Below, one piece after another: positions 9,690-18,275 of a stretch of DNA of 59,319 nt. The first letter of the stretch is position 1, and each line of letters opens with the position of its first letter. The translations under genes and the position numbers were made by a program. The DNA comes from an uncultured Lachnospira sp. GTDB lineage: Bacteria > Bacillota > Clostridia > Lachnospirales > Lachnospiraceae. The DNA lies in NCBI GenBank assembly GCA_934343805.1, contig CAKRIN010000016.1, forward strand, positions 1 to 59,319, written 5' to 3'. The notes under the pieces were generated by a model. That model saw only the letters and a list, made by a program, of their open reading frames with translations, was not told the DNA's origin and made no database searches.

Positions 9690-9873
9690 AATATACATTC
9701 CACTCTTTGTTTCGTAATATGGCATATTATATAAATATCTGTAACACGATAACATACCACGTTAAGAATATAATAATTCACCTAATATTGCAATAAAAAT
9801 TTAAATACTGTGTAACATGGTCAGGCATTGTACCATAATATTGTATTGTAGATATTTTTTGGAGGACTTTTAA

Positions 9874-10152
9874 ATGAGTGATTTAGCAGCAACAAACTGC
9901 GGAGGATGCAACGAATGCAACAGTTGTAATTCTATTGTGTGGATTATTATCCTTCTCCTTCTTTTTGATGGAAACAATGGATGTGGATGTAATAACGGCT
10001 GCGGCTGTAATAATGGTTGCAACTCTCTTTGGATAATCATTCTCCTTTGCTTATGCTGTGGATGTGGCAATGGCAGTGCAGGATTCTTAAATGGATTCGG
10101 ATGCGGATGTAACAGTGGCTGCGGATGCAGCAGCGGCTGTGGATGCCAGTAA
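9874..10152 (+). CDS. Cys/Gly/Asn-rich membrane miniprotein ('chorion class high-cysteine' type)
   Basis: A 92-aa protein with two very hydrophobic stretches (SIVWIIILLLLFDG at about 20-33 and SLWIIILLCLCCGCG at about 51-65), separated and followed by CGCNNG and CGCNSG repeats. About one residue in five is cysteine. Similar Firmicutes proteins carry the automatic name chorion class high-cysteine HCB protein 13; the role is unknown. GGAGG precedes the ATG at 9874, and a strong terminator follows, so it is a real, monocistronic gene. The repeats probably arose by internal duplication. Metal binding or a lipid-embedded disulfide or thioether network is speculation. Confidence 0.85.
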   Translation: MSDLAATNCGGCNECNSCNSIVWIIILLLLFDGNNGCGCNNGCGCNNGCNSLWIIILLCLCCGCGNGSAGFLNGFGCGCNSGCGCSSGCGCQ

Positions 10153-10166
10153 TATACATTTTTGAT

Positions 10167-10192
10167 GGGCTGCCGTTATGGCAGCCCTTTGC
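10167..10192 (+). terminator. Terminator of the Cys-rich miniprotein gene
   Basis: An eight-base perfect GC-rich stem, GGGCTGCC (10167-10174) with GGCAGCCC (10180-10187), has the loop GTTAT and is followed by TTTGCCTT. It lies 14 bases past the stop. Confidence 0.85.
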
Positions 10193-10193
10193 C

Positions 10194-10304
10194 TTAACTG
10201 TTTTTCTTCTTTTGTGTCATACATTTCTTATCTATTTCATAAATAGTGTTTTCTTCTTCAACTAATATATTACCATTTTCCTGAATCTCCATATTAATAA
10301 CCAT
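10194..10304 (-). CDS. Candidate 36-aa small protein
   Basis: A short minus-strand frame that begins MVINMEIQENG and ends in a lysine-rich tail (TQKKKNS). AAGGA lies eight bases before the ATG at 10304, a good ribosome site. The protein is charged, soluble and has a single cysteine. It fills most of the gap between the Cys-rich gene and the 144-aa unknown gene, and its stop touches the end of the neighbouring terminator. I do not recognise a family. It may be a real small protein or a chance frame. Confidence 0.4.
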   Translation of the reverse strand: MVINMEIQENGNILVEEENTIYEIDKKCMTQKKKNS

Positions 10305-10421
10305 ATCAGAATTCCTTTTTTTATATTATATGGTCATATTATATAAATGCTGATTCAAAGAGTAATAAATAACATGCTGAATGTAATATATATAAAACAA
10401 AATATTAATCTGTGAGTTCAT

Positions 10422-10856
10422 ATGAAAGAGATGCCAATACCGGAATTTGATATGATGACGCTGCCAGAATATATTCATCTTATGAAAGCCATAATCCCAT
10501 TTATGGAATTCGGAACACAACAGACACTGTCTGCAATGCTCCGGGCTTATGAATTTTCATGTACCATCAACTATTACAACAGACCTGAAAGTCTCAGACT
10601 TGCTGCATGTTCTTCCAAGCCTCATCTTTCGCTTAATAGTTCTATTCAGGATATTATTGGTGACGACAGTATTATGGAAGTTATTCTTCTATACTGCCCG
10701 GATAACATAAAATCCATTATAAATAATCTAAAAAGCTATAACAAAATGTCCGATTTATTCAATTTTATAAATCATGAATCTGGAAACATTCTTAATCCTG
10801 CTCAGCAAAAAATGTATGAAACTTATTCTGAGCAATTAAATAATCTAAATATATAA
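10422..10856 (+). CDS. Hypothetical protein, 144 aa
   Basis: A soluble, helix-rich protein with no signal peptide, membrane segment or motif that I recognise. It starts MKEMPIPEFDMMTLPEYIHL. The C-terminal part (IKSIINNLKSYNKMSDLFNFINH) looks like packed amphipathic helices. The ribosome site at the ATG is weak (GTGAG). It is followed after 13 bases by a 79-aa partner gene with a strong site, so the two are probably one operon. The function is unknown. Confidence 0.7.
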   Translation: MKEMPIPEFDMMTLPEYIHLMKAIIPFMEFGTQQTLSAMLRAYEFSCTINYYNRPESLRLAACSSKPHLSLNSSIQDIIGDDSIMEVILLYCPDNIKSIINNLKSYNKMSDLFNFINHESGNILNPAQQKMYETYSEQLNNLNI

Positions 10857-10869
10857 AGCAGGAGGTTCT

Positions 10870-11109
10870 ATGTCAGAATTAGATTTCAGAAAGCAGTTAT
10901 TACTGAATGAATTTAAAACCCTTTCACAAGGCAAGAAAAATGAAGAAATAATCCCACTTCTTCTGGCAATTAATGATAAGGCGAAAAAATCAGGAATTGT
11001 ATTCACTAAAGAAGACTGCCAGCTTGTAATAAACAGTATGTCCAGCCAGCTCAACGAAAAAGAGCTCAGGCTTCTGCCTGAGCTCCTGTCTCTTCTTAAT
11101 ATGAACTGA
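10870..11109 (+). CDS. Hypothetical protein, 79 aa
   Basis: A small, helical, charged protein (MSELDFRKQLLLNEFKTLSQ start) with no family that I recognise. AGGAGG lies just before the ATG at 10870. It is the second gene of a pair with the 144-aa unknown. Its codons for ELRLLPELL contain a perfect 10-bp hairpin at 11062-11085 that acts as the terminator of the convergent leuS gene. The stop is at 11107-11109, one base from the leuS stop at 11111. Confidence 0.7.
   Translation: MSELDFRKQLLLNEFKTLSQGKKNEEIIPLLLAINDKAKKSGIVFTKEDCQLVINSMSSQLNEKELRLLPELLSLLNMN
11057..11085 (-). terminator. leuS terminator embedded in the convergent 79-aa gene
   Basis: GAGCTCAGGC (11062-11071) pairs perfectly with GCCTGAGCTC (11076-11085) around a TTCT loop. 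On the minus strand the stem is followed by TTTTT (11057-11061). The whole structure lies inside the coding sequence of the opposing gene. Confidence 0.85.
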
Positions 11110-11110
11110 A

Positions 11111-13528
11111 TTACTTTGCAACAATATTAACAATTCTTCCCGGTACATATATTTCCTTAATAATGTTACCTGAAAGCTTGTTTCCAAGTGTTTCTTTAGC
11201 TGCAGCAATTACGCTGTCCTTATCAGCGTCCTTGGCTATATTGATTGTAGCCTTAGTCTTTCCATTGATCTGGACTGCTATCTCAACTGTTGATTCAACA
11301 GTTTTAGCTTCATCATATTCAGGCCATGTCTGCTGATATACTCTTCCACTCTCGCCGATTGCTTCCCACATCTCTTCTGTAATGTGTGGAGCAACCGGAT
11401 TAAGTAAGATAAGGAATGTCTTAAGCTCTCCCTTAGTAATCTTACCTGCCTTGCTGAAATCATTAAGCATAGTCATAAGCTGTGCAATAGCTGTATTATA
11501 CTTAAGGTTCTCATAATCAAATGAAATCTTCTTGATTGTCTGATGCATCTTTGTCTCAAATTCCTTAGAGAAACCTTCTTCATCAGTCATAATATCCTGA
11601 AGCTTCCATACTCTTTCTAAGAATCTGCGGCAGCCCTTAACTCCATCTTCCGACCATGATGCAGCTGCATCAAATGCGCCAATGAACATCTCATATGTTC
11701 TTAATGTATCTGCGCCATAATCTCTTACAATATCATCAGGATTAACAACATTACCTCTTGACTTACTCATCTTTTCGCCATTCTCACCAAGAATCATACC
11801 ATGTGATGTTCTCTTCTGATATGGCTCTGGACAAGGCACAACCTTCTGATCATAAAGGAATCTGTGCCAGAATCTTGAATAGAGCAGGTGTAATGTTGTA
11901 TGCTCCATTCCTCCATTATACCAGTCTACTGGAAGCCAGTACTTAAGTGCTTCCTGACTAGCAAGTGTCTCTGTGTTATGTGGATCAGTATATCTTAAGA
12001 AATACCATGATGATCCAGCCCACTGAGGCATTGTATCTGTTTCTCTCTTAGCTGGTCCACCACAGCAAGGGCATGTTGTATTAACCCAGTCTGTCATGGC
12101 TGCAAGAGGAGATTCTCCATTATCTGTTGGCATATAACTCTCCACCTCTGGAAGAAGTAATGGAAGTTCGCTTTCATCAACAGGAACATAGCCACATTTG
12201 TCACAATGAACAATTGGAATAGGCTCTCCCCAGTATCTCTGACGAGAGAATACCCAGTCACGGAGCTTATAATTAACCTTGGCATTACCAATTCCTTTTT
12301 CTGTAAGGAATTCGATCATCTTTTCCTTAGCCTCTTTTACTTCAAGTCCATTAAGAAAATCAGAATTAATAAGAACACCTGTTGCTACATCTGTAAATGC
12401 AGCTTCATTAACATCAACTTCTTCACCATTCTTAGCTACAACCTGGATAATAGGAAGATTGAACTTCTTGGCAAATTCCCAGTCTCTTTCATCATGTGCA
12501 GGAACAGCCATGATAGCACCTGTACCATAGCTCATAAGTACATAATCTGATACCCAGATTGGAACTTCCTTGCCATTAACAGGGTTAACTGCCTTAAGTC
12601 CGTCAATCTCTACACCTGTCTTATCCTTTGCAAGCTCAGCTCTCTCGAAATCTGACTTTCTTGAAGCCTGCTCTCTATAGCTTTCTATCTCATCCCAGTT
12701 CTTAATCTCATCCTTATACTTATCAAGATATGGATGCTCTGGTGATACAACCATGTAAGTAACACCAAAAAGTGTATCGCATCTTGTTGTATATATTCTT
12801 AACTTATCTTCCTTACCAGCAATTGCAAAGTCAACTTCTGCACCTGTAGAACGTCCAATCCAGTTCTTCTGCTGAGTCTTAACTCTCTCAATGTAATCTA
12901 CATGGTCAAGTCCTTCAATAAGCTTGTCTGCATAATCTGTAATCTTAAGCATCCATTCGCTCTTAACCTTACGGACAACCGGTGAACCACATCTTTCACA
13001 TACACCATTAACTACTTCCTCATTGGCAAGACCTACCTTGCATGATGTACACCAGTTAATTGGCATCTCCTGCTTATAAGCAAGTCCAGCTTTAAAAAGC
13101 TTAAGAAAAATCCACTGTGTCCACTTATAATAATCTGGATCTGTAGTATTGATTTCTCTGTCCCAGTCAAATGAGTAGCCAATTGACTGAAGCTGGTTCT
13201 TAAAATGATCTATATTATTCTTAGTAACTATCTTAGGGTGAATCTTATTCTTAATAGCATAGTTCTCTGTTGGAAGACCAAATGCATCCCAACCCATTGG
13301 ATATAATACATTGTATCCCTGCATTCTTCTCTTTCTTGCAACAATATCAAGAGCTGTATATGGTCTTGGATGACCTACATGAAGTCCCTGTCCTGATGGA
13401 TATGGAAACTCTACGAGTGCATAATACTTTGGTTTTGAATAATCATTAGTTGCAGCAAAGGCTTTCTCATCCTGCCATACCTTCTGCCACTTTTTTTCAA
13501 CTGTCTTGTGGTTATATACTGCTGACAT
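11111..13528 (-). CDS. leuS: Leucyl-tRNA synthetase
   Basis: A class I synthetase that charges tRNA-Leu. The HIGH-type motif is at [14 protein letters not shown], the KMSKS motif at [11 protein letters not shown], and the CP1 editing insertion lies between (with [13 protein letters not shown] and [15 protein letters not shown]). A C-terminal anticodon-binding domain ends the 805-aa protein, full length for bacteria. I chose the ATG at 13528 ([14 protein letters not shown]), which has AGAGGA before it, not the ATG at 13627. The roughly 175-base upstream gap shows no T-box consensus, so regulation is unclear. Confidence 0.97.
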   Translation of the reverse strand: MSAVYNHKTVEKKWQKVWQDEKAFAATNDYSKPKYYALVEFPYPSGQGLHVGHPRPYTALDIVARKRRMQGYNVLYPMGWDAFGLPTENYAIKNKIHPKIVTKNNIDHFKNQLQSIGYSFDWDREINTTDPDYYKWTQWIFLKLFKAGLAYKQEMPINWCTSCKVGLANEEVVNGVCERCGSPVVRKVKSEWMLKITDYADKLIEGLDHVDYIERVKTQQKNWIGRSTGAEVDFAIAGKEDKLRIYTTRCDTLFGVTYMVVSPEHPYLDKYKDEIKNWDEIESYREQASRKSDFERAELAKDKTGVEIDGLKAVNPVNGKEVPIWVSDYVLMSYGTGAIMAVPAHDERDWEFAKKFNLPIIQVVAKNGEEVDVNEAAFTDVATGVLINSDFLNGLEVKEAKEKMIEFLTEKGIGNAKVNYKLRDWVFSRQRYWGEPIPIVHCDKCGYVPVDESELPLLLPEVESYMPTDNGESPLAAMTDWVNTTCPCCGGPAKRETDTMPQWAGSSWYFLRYTDPHNTETLASQEALKYWLPVDWYNGGMEHTTLHLLYSRFWHRFLYDQKVVPCPEPYQKRTSHGMILGENGEKMSKSRGNVVNPDDIVRDYGADTLRTYEMFIGAFDAAASWSEDGVKGCRRFLERVWKLQDIMTDEEGFSKEFETKMHQTIKKISFDYENLKYNTAIAQLMTMLNDFSKAGKITKGELKTFLILLNPVAPHITEEMWEAIGESGRVYQQTWPEYDEAKTVESTVEIAVQINGKTKATINIAKDADKDSVIAAAKETLGNKLSGNIIKEIYVPGRIVNIVAK

Positions 13529-13703
13529 AACATTCCTCTTTTCATAAGAAAATATCACGTATTTCTTTAAGCCAAATGCCTTAGAACACGCATAAAATAT
13601 TCTACACACATGAAACACATTTGTCAATTAACACGCGCTTTACATTATCACTTTAAAGTGTTAAAATACACCTATTCTAATTATTACCCGGAGGTTTTGG
13701 TAT

Positions 13704-14573
13704 ATGAAGACTAATGTTGGATTCATAGGATTCGGACTCATTGCTGGTGCCTTAGCCCATGCCCTTAAAGAGAGTGGAAAGGATTATCATATAATTGCGA
13801 CTAGCAGACACCTTGCCCCTGTTAATGAAGCGGTATCAGATGGCATCGTTGATATAGCTGCCCCATCAGTTGATAATACATTTGCAGACTGTGACATAAT
13901 AATATTATGCACCCCTGTAATTACAATTACAGAATACCTTATAAAATTAAAAAATATCGCAAAGCCTGATTGTATAATTACCGATGTTGGAAGTGTTAAG
14001 ACTATAATTCATGATGCTGCAAGTTCCCTTGGACTTGATAGCAGATTCATTGGTGGTCACCCAATGGCAGGCTCAGAAAAGACAGGTTATAAAAATTCAA
14101 GCTCTTCAATTATACGTGGAGCTAAATATATAATAACTCCTACTAAAGAAAGCAAGCCAGAAAAAGTTGAATTTATGAAGCAATTTGCTATAGATGTTGG
14201 AATGCAGCCGGTAGTTATGGATTACCATGTACACGATAAATCTGTTGCAGCCATAAGCCACGTTCCCCATCTTTTATCAACTGCACTTGTACATGTAGTA
14301 TCTGATAATGATGACGAAGAAAAACACATGCAGTTACTGGCTGCAGGATGCTTCCGTGATATGTCAAGGGTTGCTGCATCATCTCCCGAAATGTGGGAAC
14401 AGATATGCTTAACCAACAGTACTGCAATAAGCAACATTCTTGAACAATATATAGAAATGCTTGAAACAATCAAAGATAACATTGATAAAAAGACACCCGG
14501 CTATGTCGCAGGTCTTTTTGAGATGTCACGTGAATATAGAAATTCATTAGAAAGCAAACACCCAGAGCACTGA
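13704..14573 (+). CDS. tyrA: Prephenate dehydrogenase
   Basis: TyrA converts prephenate to 4-hydroxyphenylpyruvate in tyrosine synthesis. A Rossmann NAD site (VGFIGFGLIAGALAHAL) starts the protein, ITDVGSVK and GGHPMAGSEKTGY are typical active-site blocks, and the second half holds the helical dimer domain (HDKSVAAISHVPHLLSTAL). At 289 aa it has no C-terminal ACT domain. CCGGAGG precedes the ATG. It is divergent from leuS. It stands alone, without the usual neighbours aroA or aroF. Confidence 0.93.
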   Translation: MKTNVGFIGFGLIAGALAHALKESGKDYHIIATSRHLAPVNEAVSDGIVDIAAPSVDNTFADCDIIILCTPVITITEYLIKLKNIAKPDCIITDVGSVKTIIHDAASSLGLDSRFIGGHPMAGSEKTGYKNSSSSIIRGAKYIITPTKESKPEKVEFMKQFAIDVGMQPVVMDYHVHDKSVAAISHVPHLLSTALVHVVSDNDDEEKHMQLLAAGCFRDMSRVAASSPEMWEQICLTNSTAISNILEQYIEMLETIKDNIDKKTPGYVAGLFEMSREYRNSLESKHPEH

Positions 14574-14590
14574 GCTCTGGGTATTCTTAT
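14560..14590 (+). terminator. Bidirectional terminator with the tyrA stop codon in its loop
   Basis: ACCCAGAGC (14560-14568) pairs with GCTCTGGGT (14574-14582). The tyrA stop TGA (14571-14573) sits in the five-base loop. It is followed by ATTCTTATTTAT on the plus strand and by GTTTGCTTTCT on the minus strand, so it can serve both tyrA and the nucleoside kinase operon. Confidence 0.8.
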
Positions 14591-14599
14591 TTATAATCG

Positions 14600-16213
14600 T
14601 CACACTTTAAAACATCCTCCGCCAACAAATTCTCTTAATATCGAATCTATCGGGACATTTTCATATCCACACGGAAGGAAATAGTTCATGAATTTCAAAA
14701 GTCTGTTAGCCTCCTGATATTCCGGTTCTTCTTCTGTTATCTGGAAAAGTATTGGCTCAACAAAAGGCTTTAAGACACATGGTTCATATGGCATTGCAGA
14801 GTTAAACATAACATCTGCCTGTTCCTGAAATGGAAAAATATTTTTTTCTTCTCCTCTTCTTACAGACTCCCACATCGATAATGTCTGCTTAGCTGATGCA
14901 CCTCTGGTTCTATAATCTCTTACAAGCCTTCTTAAAAGTCTTCCATCAGTCGTTGACACACGATTATGCTCATCTACATTAAGCTGTGTTAAAGCACTAA
15001 TATAGATTTTGAACTTACTGTCATTAGGCAGTGAGTATGATAACTCATCATTAAGACAATGTATACCTTCTATTACCAGAATATCATCATCACCAAGCTG
15101 AAGAAAATTGCCATTATATTCTTTCCTTCCAAACTTAAAGTTAAATTCTGGTAATTCCACGCGTTCTCCATTAAGAAGCTGTGTCATATGCTTGTTAAAC
15201 AGCTCTATGTCTACAGCGTGAAGATCCTCATAATTGTAATCTCCATTCTCATCAACAGGCGTCTGTTCTCTTTCAACAAAATAATTATCTACAGCTATAG
15301 GATGAGGCTTATATCCATTAGCCATAAGCTGTATAGATAATCTATGTGAGAATGTAGTCTTTCCAGATGATGATGGCCCCGCTATCATTATAAACTTGGT
15401 GTGGGGTCTTAATTTAATCTCATTAACAATCTCCACAATCTTCTGTTCCTGAAGTGCCTCCTGTGTAAGCATCAGAGATGTCATATCGCCATTAGTAATA
15501 TGGTTATTAAGTTCACCTACTGTCGACATTCCTAACATTCTTGCCCAGCTTGTACTTTCTTTCAACACTCTGAATAACTTCTCCTGTGGATTAAATTCCG
15601 GCACAACCTCTGGCTGATTTTTAACTGGAAGCTGAAGTACAATTCCCTCGTCATACAGATATATATCAAATACACCAAGAATTCCTGTAGATGGTGCCAT
15701 ATATCCGTAAAAATAATCCTTGTACCCATCAAGATCATACACATTAACAAATGAACTTCTTCTATATTTAAACAATGAAGTCTTGTCTATCATTCCTTTT
15801 TCTTTAAAAAGATGTATTGCGTCTGATAACTTCATAAGTTCTTTCTTAATCGGTATATTTTTTTCTACCATCTCATGCATTGTAATCTTAACTTTTGATA
15901 TAAATTCCTGTGTCGGTTTGAATTCACCCTCAAACGTGCAATATAATCCTTTGCTTAAAGAATAGTCGACAACAACCCTGTTGATTTTCCTGGAAAGATC
16001 AATTTTATTAATAGCCGCAAGCATCAGAAACACTACGCTTCTTCTGTATGTTTCATTGCCAATTGATGTTGCAGTCGTAATAAATTCAACTTTCTTATCA
16101 GCATCATAATCTTCATTTAATTCTTTTAATTTACCATTAACACTTGCCAGAATTATAGCATTTTTATAAGAGTCTTTTGACTCCTCTGCAACTTGTGCAA
16201 GAACTTTCCCCAT
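14600..16213 (-). CDS. Uridine kinase-like nucleoside kinase (with threonyl-tRNA-synthetase-like N-terminal region)
   Basis: A 537-aa protein. The C-terminal half is a phosphoribulokinase/uridine-kinase P-loop domain (Walker A AGPSSSGKTTFSHRL at about 280, then VDNYFVERE and IEGIHCLN). The N-terminal half resembles the TGS/second-additional domain part of threonyl-tRNA synthetase, as in the Firmicutes nucleoside kinase family. The likely reaction is phosphorylation of uridine/cytidine or a related nucleoside; the substrate is not shown by the sequence. It is the last gene behind dgt-dnaG-rpoD-trmK, and AAAGGA precedes the ATG. Confidence 0.88.
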   Translation of the reverse strand: MGKVLAQVAEESKDSYKNAIILASVNGKLKELNEDYDADKKVEFITTATSIGNETYRRSVVFLMLAAINKIDLSRKINRVVVDYSLSKGLYCTFEGEFKPTQEFISKVKITMHEMVEKNIPIKKELMKLSDAIHLFKEKGMIDKTSLFKYRRSSFVNVYDLDGYKDYFYGYMAPSTGILGVFDIYLYDEGIVLQLPVKNQPEVVPEFNPQEKLFRVLKESTSWARMLGMSTVGELNNHITNGDMTSLMLTQEALQEQKIVEIVNEIKLRPHTKFIMIAGPSSSGKTTFSHRLSIQLMANGYKPHPIAVDNYFVEREQTPVDENGDYNYEDLHAVDIELFNKHMTQLLNGERVELPEFNFKFGRKEYNGNFLQLGDDDILVIEGIHCLNDELSYSLPNDSKFKIYISALTQLNVDEHNRVSTTDGRLLRRLVRDYRTRGASAKQTLSMWESVRRGEEKNIFPFQEQADVMFNSAMPYEPCVLKPFVEPILFQITEEEPEYQEANRLLKFMNYFLPCGYENVPIDSILREFVGGGCFKV

Positions 16214-16231
16214 AATGTGTCCTTTCCTGCA

Positions 16232-16942
16232 TTAATCAAAATAAGATAATGCATCATCAATTACTTTTTCTTTAACCAAAAGCTCTGATAACCTGTTCTT
16301 AATTACCGGATTATCCGAATTATTTATAAGATGGTTCATAATAGACTTATTGGCATCTTTTTCTTTAATTAAATACTCTTTAAGCACTTCATCTTTTGAC
16401 TCCAGCAGTTTCCACCCATATTCATACTGTGCCTGGGAATATTGATTCTTATTAATCACAGATTTCTGATAACCACACTCTATAATAAAATAAAACTTTC
16501 CCTCATCTTTTATCATTTTTTCGTTAATTACCGCATAGTTATTATCTATAAGGAAATGCCTGAAATCCCCAACCTCTGACTGAGGTGATACTATTATCTG
16601 TGTCTCAGGGGTTATAGCTTCTTTTCCTTTTGTAAGAATTTGTGCTATAAGTCTTCCGCCCATTCCACATATAGTAACTGTATCTGCCTCACCACATCCA
16701 AGACAGGTCAGTCCATCCGACAGACGCGTCTGTATTCTGTCTCCCAGATTATTGTCCCGTATATGTTTCTTAGCTTTTTCAAGCGGACCAGTTCTTAAAT
16801 CCATGGCTATCGCAGATTCTGCTATTCCCTCGCTTACCAGATATATTGGCAGGTAGGCATGATCCGTTCCTATATCAGCAACCACACCACCACTGTGACA
16901 CATATTTGCAACTGTTTTTAATCTGTCTGATATCTTTACCAT
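16232..16942 (-). CDS. trmK: tRNA (adenine(22)-N1)-methyltransferase TrmK
   Basis: An SAM-dependent methyltransferase of 236 aa. The SAM-binding motif is at VVADIGTDHAYLPIYL, and AMDLRTGPLEKAKKHI and TVTICGMGGRLI are typical of TrmK, which methylates A22 of certain tRNAs. A C-terminal helical extension follows. It sits 15 bases after rpoD, the usual Firmicutes arrangement, and is probably translated from the same messenger. The ribosome site (AGGATAG) is modest. Confidence 0.92.
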   Translation of the reverse strand: MVKISDRLKTVANMCHSGGVVADIGTDHAYLPIYLVSEGIAESAIAMDLRTGPLEKAKKHIRDNNLGDRIQTRLSDGLTCLGCGEADTVTICGMGGRLIAQILTKGKEAITPETQIIVSPQSEVGDFRHFLIDNNYAVINEKMIKDEGKFYFIIECGYQKSVINKNQYSQAQYEYGWKLLESKDEVLKEYLIKEKDANKSIMNHLINNSDNPVIKNRLSELLVKEKVIDDALSYFD

Positions 16943-16956
16943 AATTCTTATCTATC

Positions 16957-18234
16957 CTAGTCGAGGTAATCTCTTAACTTACGGCTGCGGCTTGGATGTC
17001 TTAATTTTCTTAAAGCTTTAGCTTCAATCTGTCTTATTCGTTCTCTTGTTACATTGAACTCCTTACCAACTTCCTCAAGAGTTCTCGCTCTTCCATCATC
17101 CATTCCAAATCTTAATCTTAATACCTTCTGCTCTCTTTCTGTAAGAGTTCCAAGCACCTCTACAAGCTGTTCCTTAAGAAGCGTAGAAGCTGCTGCCTCT
17201 GCTGGAACAGGTACATTATCATCCTGGATGAAATCTCCTAAATGGCTGTCTTCCTCCTCTCCAATAGGGGTTTCAAGTGATACTGGTTCCTGTGATATCT
17301 TCTGGATTTCTCTTACTCTCTCTACTGGAATATCCATATTTTCTGCAATTTCCTCAGGAGATGGTTCTCTTCCAAGTTCCTGAAGAAGCTGTCTCTGGAC
17401 TCTTACAAGCTTGTTAATTGTCTCAACCATATGAACAGGAATTCTGATAGTACGGGCCTGGTCAGCAATTGCTCTTGTAATAGCCTGTCTTATCCACCAT
17501 GTAGCATATGTACTGAACTTAAATCCTTTTCTGTAATCATACTTTTCTACAGCCTTTATTAGACCAAGATTACCTTCCTGGATAAGATCAAGGAACTGCA
17601 TGCCACGTCCAACGTAACGCTTAGCTATGCTGACAACAAGTCTCAAGTTAGCCTCTGCAAGTCTTTTCTTTGCTTCTTCATCTCCATTTTCCATTCTCTT
17701 CGCATACTCTATTTCTTCTTCTGCACTAAGAAGTGGAACCTTTCCTATCTCCTTTAAATACATTCTCACAGGATCATCAAGGCCTATTCCATCAGGAACT
17801 GAAAGATCTATCTTCTCAATATCAATTTCGTCCTCGTCATCAAGAATTACATCTTCATCTTCCTCTACATCATCATTCATTTTTACATCAACTTTATTAG
17901 ACTCAAGGAATTCAAATACTTTTTCCATTCTGTCAGCTTCAAAATCTGTATCCTGAAAATAATTCATTATTTCCTGATAATCAAGAACATTTTTCTTTTT
18001 CTTTGCAATAGCAAGAATCCCTTCACATTTTTCTTTAAATCTGGCTTCAATGCTCTCTGCTGCATCTGCTTCTTGATCAGCAGCTGTCGCCTGTACCTGT
18101 AAATCCTCAGCTGTTTCTTTTTTAACTGCCTTTTTAGCAGCAGCCTTCTTTGTTGAAGTCTTTTTTTCTACTACAGCCTCTTCCATTGTATCCTTAACAT
18201 TTTCCTCAATTGTTTCTACACTCTTCTTAGCCAT
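16957..18234 (-). CDS. rpoD: RNA polymerase primary sigma factor (SigA/RpoD)
   Basis: The housekeeping sigma factor, about 425 aa. An N-terminal Lys/Ala-rich and acidic region 1 is followed by [16 protein letters not shown] (1.2), the [55 protein letters not shown] block (2.1-2.4, split here only by description), region 3 and a region 4 helix-turn-helix ([25 protein letters not shown]). I prefer the ATG at 18234, since GGAG is six bases before it, over that at 18246. The gene lies between dnaG and trmK in the macromolecular-synthesis operon. Confidence 0.97.
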   Translation of the reverse strand: MAKKSVETIEENVKDTMEEAVVEKKTSTKKAAAKKAVKKETAEDLQVQATAADQEADAAESIEARFKEKCEGILAIAKKKKNVLDYQEIMNYFQDTDFEADRMEKVFEFLESNKVDVKMNDDVEEDEDVILDDEDEIDIEKIDLSVPDGIGLDDPVRMYLKEIGKVPLLSAEEEIEYAKRMENGDEEAKKRLAEANLRLVVSIAKRYVGRGMQFLDLIQEGNLGLIKAVEKYDYRKGFKFSTYATWWIRQAITRAIADQARTIRIPVHMVETINKLVRVQRQLLQELGREPSPEEIAENMDIPVERVREIQKISQEPVSLETPIGEEEDSHLGDFIQDDNVPVPAEAAASTLLKEQLVEVLGTLTEREQKVLRLRFGMDDGRARTLEEVGKEFNVTRERIRQIEAKALRKLRHPSRSRKLRDYLD

Positions 18235-18275
18235 TTTATTCTCCATTCTTCTTAGCGTGATCGCTTATATTATAT

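Noticed and set aside
13529..13703. T-box leader before leuS
   Set aside because: The 175-base gap has no T-box core or specifier hairpin that I can find, and the space is too short with the divergent tyrA promoter.
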